From assembly GCA_037893225.1 (NCBI GenBank), contig JAZGUH010000442.1:1-64000 (forward strand): a DNA stretch of 64,000 bases. Reading direction: 5' to 3'. Below are positions 52,206 through 62,967 of the stretch, in pieces. Each line of letters opens with the position of its first letter. The first letter of the stretch is position 1. This DNA is from Hippasteria phrygiana (taxonomy: Eukaryota; Echinodermata; Asteroidea; Valvatida; Goniasteridae). The translations under genes were made by a program, and so were the position numbers. The notes under the pieces are model-generated. The model made no database searches. It saw only the letters and a program-made list of their open reading frames with translations, and had not been told where the DNA came from.

Positions 52206-55093
52206 TTAACAAGTTTTAACTCTAAGAAGCCGCCGATAATTGCAACATGTAGCGCCAGATCTAAGCTATCCATACATGTCAAAATTACTGAATTTGGTTG
52301 ATATTTCATGCAATTATGAATGAGTAAAGCAAGTCCATACCCCAGGGAATTTGACAGGCATGGAGCAATAAATAGAAGGTAATATGCACACAGATGTTGG
52401 CCGGAAAGAAAATTAACATTGCGAGGTTTGAATTTTCTCCACAAGTTTTAACTCTAAGAAGCCGCCGATAATTGCAACATGTAGCGCCAGATCTAAGCTA
52501 TCCATACATGTCAAAATTACTGAATTTGGTTGATATTTCATGCAATTATGAATGAATAAAGCAAGTCCATACCCCAGGGAATTTGACATGCATGGAGCAA
52601 TAAATAGACGGTAATATGTACACAGATGTTGGCCGGAAAGAAAATAAACATTGCGAGGTTTGAATTTTCTCAACAAGTTTTAACTCTAAGAATCCGCCGA
52701 TAATTGCAACATGTAGCGCCAGATCTAAGCTATCCATACATGTCAAAATTACTGTATTTGGTTTATATTTCATGCAATTATGAATGAGTAAAGCAAGTCA
52801 TAGCCTAGGGAATTTGACATGCATGGAGCAATAAATAGACGGTAACATGTACACAGATGTTGGCCGGAAAGAAAATAAACATTGCGAGGTTTGAATTTTC
52901 TCCACAAGTTTTAACTCTAAGAAGCCGCCGATAATTGCAACATGTAGCGCCAGATCTAAGCTATCCATACATGTCAAAATTACTGAATTTGGTTGATATT
53001 TCATGCAATTATGAATGAGTAAAGCAAGTCCATACCCCAGGGAATTTGACATGCATGGAGCAATAAATAGACGGTAACATGTACACAGATGTTGGCCGGA
53101 AAGAAAATAAAAATTGCGAGGTTTGAATTTTCTCCACAAGTTTTAACTCTAAGAAGCCGCCGATGATTGCAACATGTAGCGCCAGATCTAAGCTATCCAT
53201 ACATGTCAAAATTACTGAATTTGGTTGATATTTCATGCAATTATGAATGAGTAAAGCAAGTCCATACCCCAGGGAATTTGACATGCATGGAGCAATAAAT
53301 AGACGGTAACATGTACACAGATGTTGGCCGGAAAGAAACTAAAAATTGCGAGGTTTGAATTTTCTCCACAAGTTTTAACTCTAAGAAGCCGCCGATGATT
53401 GCAACATGTAGCGCCAGATCTAAGCTATCCATACATGTCAAAATTACTGAATTTGGTTGATATTTCATGCAATTATGAATGAGTAAAGCAAGTCCATACC
53501 CCAGGGAATTTGACATGCATGGAGCAATAAATAGACGGTAACATGTACACAGATGTTGGCCGGAAAGAAAATAAAAATTGCGAGGTTTGAATTTTCTCCA
53601 CAAGTTTTAACTCTAAGAAGCCGCCGATAATTGCAACATGTAGCGCCAGATCTAAGCTATCCATACATGTCAAAATTACTGAATTTGGTTGATATTTCAT
53701 GCAATTATGAATGAGTAAAGCAAGTCCATACCCCAGGGAATTTGACAGGCATGGAGCAATAAATAGAAGGTAATATGCACACAGATGTTGGCCGGAAAGA
53801 AAATAAACATTGCGAGGTTTGAATTTTCTCCACAAGTTTTAACTCTAAGAAGCCGCCGATAATTGCAACATGTAGCGCCAGATCTAAGCTATCCATACAT
53901 GTCAAAATTACTGAATTTGGTTGATATTTCATGCAATTATGAATGAGTAAAGCAAGTCCATACCCCAGGGAATTTGACATGCATGGAGCAATAAATAGAC
54001 GGTAACATGTACACAGATGTTGGCCGGAAAGAAAATAAACATTGCGAGGTTTGAATTTTCTCCACAAGTTTTAACTCTAAGAAGCCGCCGATGATTGCAA
54101 CATGTAGCGCCAGATCTAAGCTATCCATACATGTCAAAATTACTGCATTTGGTTGATATTTCATGCAGTTATGAATGAATAAAGCAAGTCCATACCCCAG
54201 GGAATTTGACATGTATGGAGCAATAAATAGACGGTAATATGTACACAGATGTTGGCCGGAAAGAAAATAAACATTGCGAGGTTTGAATTTTCTCCACAAG
54301 TTTTAACTCTAAGAAGCCGCCGATGATTGCAACATGTAGCGCCAGATCTAAGCTATCCATACATGTCAAAATTACTGAATTTGGTTGATATTTCATGCAA
54401 TTATGAATGAGTAAAGCAAGTCATACCCCAGGCAATTTGACATGCATGGAGCAATAAATAGACGGTAACATGTACACAGATGTTGGCCGGAAAGAAAATA
54501 AACATTGCGAGGTTTGAATTTTCTCCACAAGTTTTAACTCTAAGAAGCCGCCGATGATTGCAACATGTAGCGCCAGATCTAAGCTATCCATACATGTCAA
54601 AATTACTGAATTTGGTTGATATTTCATGCAATTATGAATGAGTAAAGCAAGTCATACCCCAGGGAATTTGACAGGCATGGAGCAATAAATAGAAGGTAAT
54701 ATGCACACAGATGTTGGCCGGAAAGAAAATAAACATTGCGAGGTTTGAATTTTCTTAACAAGTTTTAACTCTAAGAAGCCGCCGATAATTGCAACATGTA
54801 GCGCCAGATCTAAGCTATCCATACATGTCAAAATTACTGTATTTGGTTTATATTTCATGCAATTATGAATGAGTAAAGCAAGTCATACCCCAGGGAATTT
54901 GACAGGCATGGAGCAATAAATAGAAGGTAATATTCACACAGATGTTGGCCGGAAAGAAAATAAACATTGCGAGGTTTGAATTTTCTCCACAAGTTTTAAC
55001 TCTAAGAAGCCGCCGATAATTGCAACATGTAGCGCCAGATCTAAGCTATCCATACATGTCAAAATTACTGAATTTGGTTGATATTTCATGCAA
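52206..55093 (+). repeat. Mixed segment of domain-III monomers
   Basis: Twelve to thirteen monomers join the 1,621-bp and 2,548-bp HORs. The run includes one CATAGCCTAGGG unit with GAATCCGCC, then three successive ATAAAAATTGCG units near 53.1-53.6 kb. One of these has GAAACTAAAAATTG near 53,338 and another follows with the usual GAAAATAAAAATTG. The right half (53,937 onward) belongs to the segment shared with 47.45 kb. No HOR period of its own was seen. Confidence 0.6.
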
Positions 55094-58000
55094 TTATGAA
55101 TGAGTAAAGCAAGTCCATACCCCAGGGAATTTGACATGCATGGAGCAATAAATAGACGGTAACAGGTACACAGATGTTGGCCGGAAAGAAAATAAACATT
55201 GCGAGGTTTGAATTTTCTCCACAAGTTTTAACTCTAAGAAGCCGCCGATGATTGCAACATGTAGCGCCAGATCTAAGCTATCCATACATGTCAAAATTAC
55301 TGCATTTGGTTTATATTTCATGCAATTATGAATGAGTAAAGCAAGTCATACCCCAGGGAATTTGACAGGCATGGAGCAATAAATAGAAGGTAATATGCAC
55401 ACAGATGTTGGCCGGAAAGAAAATAAACATTGCGAGGTTTGAATTTTCTCCACAAGTTTTAACTCTAAGAAGCCGCCGATAATTGCAACATGTAGCGCCA
55501 GATCTAAGCTATCCATACATGTCAAAATTACTGAATTTGGTTGATATTTCATGCAATTATGAATGAGTAAAGCAAGTCCATACCCCAGGGAATTTGACAT
55601 GCATGGAGCAATAAATAGACGGTAACATGTACACAGATGTTGGCCGGAAAGAAAATAAAAATTGCGAGGTTTGAATTTTCTCCACAAGTTTTAACTCTAA
55701 GAAGCCGCCGATAATTGCAACATGTAGCGCCAGATCTAAGCTATCCATACATGTCAAAATTACTGAATTTGGTTGATATTTCATGCAATTATGAATGAGT
55801 AAAGCAAGTCCATACCCCAGGGAATTTGACAGGCATGGAGCAATAAATAGAAGGTAATATGCACACAGATGTTGGCCGGAAAGAAAATTAACATTGCGAG
55901 GTTTGAATTTTCTCCACAAGTTTTAACTCTAAGAAGCCGCCGATAATTGCAACATGTAGCGCCAGATCTAAGCTATCCATACATGTCAAAATTACTGAAT
56001 TTGGTTGATATTTCATGCAATTATGAATGAGTAAAGCAAGTCCATACCCCAGGGAATTTGACATGCATGGAGCAATAAATAGACGGTAACATGTACACAG
56101 ATGTTGGCCGGAAAGAAAATAAACATTGCGAGGTTTGAATTTTCTCCACAAGTTTTAACTCTAAGAAGCCGCCGATGATTGCAACATGTAGCGCCAGATC
56201 TAAGCTATCCATACATGTCAAAATTACTGCATTTGGTTGATATTTCATGCAGTTATGAATGAATAAAGCAAGTCCATACCCCAGGGAATTTGACATGTAT
56301 GGAGCAATAAATAGACGGTAATATGTACACAGATGTTGGCCGGAAAGAAAATAAACATTGCGAGGTTTGAATTTTCTCCACAAGTTTTAACTCTAAGAAG
56401 CCGCCGATGATTGCAACATGTAGCGCCAGATCTAAGCTATCCATACATGTCAAAATTACTGAATTTGGTTGATATTTCATGCAATTATGAATGAGTAAAG
56501 CAAGTCATACCCCAGGGAATTTGACAGGCATGGAGCAATAAATAGACGGTAATATGTACACAGATGTTGGCCGGAAAGAAAATAAACATTGCGAGGTTTG
56601 AATTTTCTCCACAAGTTTTAACTCTAAGAAGCCGCCGATAATTGCAACATGTAGCGCCAGATCTAAGCTATCCATACATGTCAAAATTACTGTATTTGGT
56701 TTATATTTCATGCAATTATGAATGAGTAAAGCAAGTCATAGCCTAGGGAATTTGACATGCATGGAGCAATAAATAGACGGTAACATGTACACAGATGTTG
56801 GCCGGAAAGAAAATAAACATTGCGAGGTTTGAATTTTCTCCACAAGTTTTAACTCTAAGAAGCCGCCGATAATTGCAACATGTAGCGCCAGATCTAAGCT
56901 ATCCATACATGTCAAAATTACTGAATTTGGTTTATATTTCATGCAATTATGAATGAGTAAAGCAAGTCATACACTAGGGAATTTGACATGCATGGAGCAA
57001 TAAATAGACGGTAACATGTACACAGATGTTGGCCGGAAAGAAAATAAACATTGCGAGGTTTGAATTTTCTCCACAAGTTTTAACTCTAAGAAGCCGCCGA
57101 TAATTGCAACATGTAGCGCCAGATCTAAGCTATCCATACATGTCAAAATTACTGAATTTGGTTGATATTTCATGCAATTATGAATGAGTAAAGCAAGTCC
57201 ATACCCCAGGGAATTTGACAGGCATGGAGCAATAAATAGAAGGTAATATGCACACAGATGTTGGCCGGAAAGAAAATAAACATTGCGAGGTTTGAATTTT
57301 CTCCACAAGTTTTAACTCTAAGAAGCCGCCGATAATTGCAACATGTAGCGCCAGATCTAAGCTATCCATACATGTCAAAATTACTGAATTTGGTTGATAT
57401 TTCATGCAATTATGAATGAGTAAAGCAAGTCCATACCCCAGGGAATTTGACATGCATGGAGCAATAAATAGACGGTAACATGTACACAGATGTTGGCCGG
57501 AAAGAAAATAAAAATTGCGAGGTTTGAATTTTCTCCACAAGTTTTAACTCTAAGAAGCCGCCGATAATTGCAACATGTAGCGCCAGATCTAAGCTATCCA
57601 TACATGTCAAAATTACTGAATTTGGTTGATATTTCATGCAATTATGAATGAGTAAAGCAAGTCCATACCCCAGGGAATTTGACATGCATGGAGCAATAAA
57701 TAGACGGTAACAGGTACACAGATGTTGGCCGGAAAGAAAATAAACATTGCGAGGTTTGAATTTTCTCCACAAGTTTTAACTCTAAGAAGCCGCCGATGAT
57801 TGCAACATGTAGCGCCAGATCTAAGCTATCCATACATGTCAAAATTACTGCATTTGGTTTATATTTCATGCAATTATGAATGAGTAAAGCAAGTCATACC
57901 CCAGGGAATTTGACAGGCATGGAGCAATAAATAGAAGGTAATATGCACACAGATGTTGGCCGGAAAGAAAATAAACATTGCGAGGTTTGAATTTTCTCCA

Positions 58001-60189
58001 CAAGTTTTAACTCTAAGAAGCCGCCGATAATTGCAACATGTAGCGCCAGATCTAAGCTATCCATACATGTCAAAATTACTGAATTTGGTTGATATTTCAT
58101 GCAATTATGAATGAGTAAAGCAAGTCCATACCCCAGGGAATTTGACATGCATGGAGCAATAAATAGACGGTAACATGTACACAGATGTTGGCCGGAAAGA
58201 AAATAAAAATTGCGAGGTTTGAATTTTCTCCACAAGTTTTAACTCTAAGAAGCCGCCGATAATTGCAACATGTAGCGCCAGATCTAAGCTATCCATACAT
58301 GTCAAAATTACTGAATTTGGTTGATATTTCATGCAATTATGAATGAGTAAAGCAAGTCCATACCCCAGGGAATTTGACAGGCATGGAGCAATAAATAGAA
58401 GGTAATATGCACACAGATGTTGGCCGGAAAGAAAATTAACATTGCGAGGTTTGAATTTTCTCCACAAGTTTTAACTCTAAGAAGCCGCCGATAATTGCAA
58501 CATGTAGCGCCAGATCTAAGCTATCCATACATGTCAAAATTACTGAATTTGGTTGATATTTCATGCAATTATGAATGAGTAAAGCAAGTCCATACCCCAG
58601 GGAATTTGACATGCATGGAGCAATAAATAGACGGTAACATGTACACAGATGTTGGCCGGAAAGAAAATAAACATTGCGAGGTTTGAATTTTCTCCACAAG
58701 TTTTAACTCTAAGAAGCCGCCGATGATTGCAACATGTAGCGCCAGATCTAAGCTATCCATACATGTCAAAATTACTGCATTTGGTTGATATTTCATGCAG
58801 TTATGAATGAATAAAGCAAGTCCATACCCCAGGGAATTTGACATGTATGGAGCAATAAATAGACGGTAATATGTACACAGATGTTGGCCGGAAAGAAAAT
58901 AAACATTGCGAGGTTTGAATTTTCTCCACAAGTTTTAACTCTAAGAAGCCGCCGATGATTGCAACATGTAGCGCCAGATCTAAGCTATCCATACATGTCA
59001 AAATTACTGAATTTGGTTGATATTTCATGCAATTATGAATGAGTAAAGCAAGTCATACCCCAGGGAATTTGACAGGCATGGAGCAATAAATAGACGGTAA
59101 TATGTACACAGATGTTGGCCGGAAAGAAAATAAACATTGCGAGGTTTGAATTTTCTCCACAAGTTTTAACTCTAAGAAGCCGCCGATAATTGCAACATGT
59201 AGCGCCAGATCTAAGCTATCCATACATGTCAAAATTACTGTATTTGGTTTATATTTCATGCAATTATGAATGAGTAAAGCAAGTCATAGCCTAGGGAATT
59301 TGACATGCATGGAGCAATAAATAGACGGTAACATGTACACAGATGTTGGCCGGAAAGAAAATAAACATTGCGAGGTTTGAATTTTCTCCACAAGTTTTAA
59401 CTCTAAGAAGCCGCCGATAATTGCAACATGTAGCGCCAGATCTAAGCTATCCATACATGTCAAAATTACTGAATTTGGTTTATATTTCATGCAATTATGA
59501 ATGAGTAAAGCAAGTCATACACTAGGGAATTTGACATGCATGGAGCAATAAATAGACGGTAACATGTACACAGATGTTGGCCGGAAAGAAAATAAACATT
59601 GCGAGGTTTGAATTTTCTCCACAAGTTTTAACTCTAAGAAGCCGCCGATAATTGCAACATGTAGCGCCAGATCTAAGCTATCCATACATGTCAAAATTAC
59701 TGAATTTGGTTGATATTTCATGCAATTATGAATGAGTAAAGCAAGTCCATACCCCAGGGAATTTGACAGGCATGGAGCAATAAATAGAAGGTAATATGCA
59801 CACAGATGTTGGCCGGAAAGAAAATAAACATTGCGAGGTTTGAATTTTCTCCACAAGTTTTAACTCTAAGAAGCCGCCGATAATTGCAACATGTAGCGCC
59901 AGATCTAAGCTATCCATACATGTCAAAATTACTGAATTTGGTTGATATTTCATGCAATTATGAATGAGTAAAGCAAGTCCATACCCCAGGGAATTTGACA
60001 TGCATGGAGCAATAAATAGACGGTAACATGTACACAGATGTTGGCCGGAAAGAAAATAAAAATTGCGAGGTTTGAATTTTCTCCACAAGTTTTAACTCTA
60101 AGAAGCCGCCGATAATTGCAACATGTAGCGCCAGATCTAAGCTATCCATACATGTCAAAATTACTGCATTTGGTTGATATTTCATGCAA
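55094..60189 (+). repeat. 11-monomer (2,548-bp) higher-order repeat of domain III, two copies
   Basis: The copies are 55,094-57,641 and 57,642-60,189. Shared markers 2,548 bp apart are AAATTAACATTG (near 55,887 and 58,435), the CATGCAGTTATG unit (near 56,250 and 58,798), CATAGCCTAGGG (near 56,737 and 59,285) and CATACACTAGGG (near 56,968 and 59,516). The unit content is unlike the domain-II HORs of equal length. The match stops near 57.6/60.15 kb, where the next unit of copy 2 switches to the type found at 50.9 kb. Confidence 0.8.
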
Positions 60190-61135
60190 TTATGAATGAG
60201 TAAAGCAAGTCCATACCCCAGGGAATTTGACATGTATGGAGCAATAAATAGAAGGTAATATGCACACAGATGTTGGCCGGAAAGAAAATAAACATTGCGA
60301 GGTTTGAATTTTCTCCACAAGTTTTAACTCTAAGAAGCCGCCGATGATTGCAACATGTAGCGCCAGATTTAAGCTATCCATACATGTCAAAATTACTGAA
60401 TTTGGTTGATATTTCATGCAATTATGAATGAGTAAAGCAAGTCATACCCCAGGCAATTTGACATGCATGGAGCAATAAATAGACGTTAACATGTACACAG
60501 ATGTTGGCCGGAAAGAAAATAAACATTGCGAGGTTTGAATTTTCTCCACAAGTTTTAACTCTAAGAAGCCGCCGATAATTGCAACATGTAGCGCCAGATC
60601 TAAGCTATCCATACATGTCAAAATTACTGAATTTGGTTGATATTTCATGCAATTATGAATGAGTAAAGCAAGTCCATACCCCAGGGAATTTGACATGCAT
60701 GGAGCAATAAATAGACGGTAACAGGTACACAGATGTTGGCCGGAAAGAAAATAAACATTGCGAGGTTTGAATTTTCTCAACAAGTTTTAACTCTAAGAAT
60801 CCGCCGATAATTGCAACATGTAGCGCCAGATCTAAGCTATCCATACATGTCAAAATTACTGTATTTGGTTTATATTTCATGCAATTATGAATGAGTAAAG
60901 CAAGTCATAGCCTAGGGAATTTGACATGCATGGAGCAATAAATAGACGGTAACATGTACACAGATGTTGGCCGGAAAGAAAATAAACATTGCGAGGTTTG
61001 AATTTTCTCCACAAGTTTTAACTCTAAGAAGCCGCCGATAATTGCAACATGTAGCGCCAGATCTAAGCTATCCATACATGTCAAAATTACTGAATTTGGT
61101 TTATATTTCATGCAATTATGAATGAGTAAAGCAAG

Positions 61136-62525
61136 TCATACACTAGGGAATTTGACATGCATGGAGCAATAAATAGACGGTAACATGTACACAGATGTTG
61201 GCCGGAAAGAAAATAAACATTGCGAGGTTTGAATTTTCTCCACAAGTTTTAACTCTAAGAAGCCGCCGATAATTGCAACATGTAGCGCCAGATCTAAGCT
61301 ATCCATACATGTCAAAATTACTGAATTTGGTTGATATTTCATGCAATTATGAATGAGTAAAGCAAGTCCATACCCCAGGGAATTTGACAGGCATGGAGCA
61401 ATAAATAGAAGGTAATATGCACACAGATGTTGGCCGGAAAGAAAATAAACATTGCGAGGTTTGAATTTTCTCCACAAGTTTTAACTCTAAGAAGCCGCCG
61501 ATAATTGCAACATGTAGCGCCAGATCTAAGCTATCCATACATGTCAAAATTACTGAATTTGGTTGATATTTCATGCAATTATGAATGAGTAAAGCAAGTC
61601 CATACCCCAGGGAATTTGACAGGCATGGAGCAATAAATAGAAGGTAATATGCACACAGATGTTGGCCGGAAAGAAAATTAACATTGCGAGGTTTGAATTT
61701 TCTCCACAAGTTTTAACTCTAAGAAGCCGCCGATAATTGCAACATGTAGCGCCAGATCTAAGCTATCCATACATGTCAAAATTACTGAATTTGGTTTATA
61801 TTTCATGCAATTATGAATGAGTAAAGCAAGTCATACACTAGGGAATTTGACATGCATGGAGCAATAAATAGACGGTAACATGTACACAGATGTTGGCCGG
61901 AAAGAAAATAAACATTGCGAGGTTTGAATTTTCTCCACAAGTTTTAACTCTAAGAAGCCGCCGATAATTGCAACATGTAGCGCCAGATCTAAGCTATCCA
62001 TACATGTCAAAATTACTGAATTTGGTTGATATTTCATGCAATTATGAATGAGTAAAGCAAGTCCATACCCCAGGGAATTTGACAGGCATGGAGCAATAAA
62101 TAGAAGGTAATATGCACACAGATGTTGGCCGGAAAGAAAATAAACATTGCGAGGTTTGAATTTTCTCCACAAGTTTTAACTCTAAGAAGCCGCCGATAAT
62201 TGCAACATGTAGCGCCAGATCTAAGCTATCCATACATGTCAAAATTACTGAATTTGGTTGATATTTCATGCAATTATGAATGAGTAAAGCAAGTCCATAC
62301 CCCAGGGAATTTGACAGGCATGGAGCAATAAATAGAAGGTAATATGCACACAGATGTTGGCCGGAAAGAAAATTAACATTGCGAGGTTTGAATTTTCTCC
62401 ACAAGTTTTAACTCTAAGAAGCCGCCGATAATTGCAACATGTAGCGCCAGATCTAAGCTATCCATACATGTCAAAATTACTGTATTTGGTTTATATTTCA
62501 TGCAATTATGAATGAGTAAAGCAAG
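61136..62525 (+). repeat. 3-monomer (695-bp) tandem duplication
   Basis: Positions 61,136-61,830 and 61,831-62,525 carry the same three unit types: CATACACTAGGG, then GAAGGTAATATGC, then AAATTAACATTG. The AAATTAACATTG marker recurs near 61,677 and 62,371. Few or no internal differences are visible, so this is probably recent. The length 695 is two 232-bp units plus one 231-bp unit. Confidence 0.75.
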
Positions 62526-62967
62526 TCATAGCCTAGGGAATTTGACATGCATGGAGCAATAAATAGACGGTAACATGTACACAGATGTTGGCCGGAAAGA
62601 AAATAAACATTGCGAGGTTTGAATTTTCTCCACAAGTTTTAACTCTAAGAAGCCGCCGATAATTGCAACATGTAGCGCCAGATCTAAGCTATCCATACAT
62701 GTCAAAATTACTGAATTTGGTTTATATTTCATGCAATTATGAATGAGTAAAGCAAGTCATACACTAGGGAATTTGACATGCACGGAGCAATAAATAGACG
62801 GTAACATGTACACAGATGTTGGCCGGAAAGAAAATAAACATTGCGAGGTTTGAATTTTCTCCACAAGTTTTAACTCTAAGAAGCCGCCGATGATTGCAAC
62901 ATGTAGCGCCAGATCTAAGCTATCCATACATGTCAAAATTACTGAATTTGGTTGATATTTCATGCAA

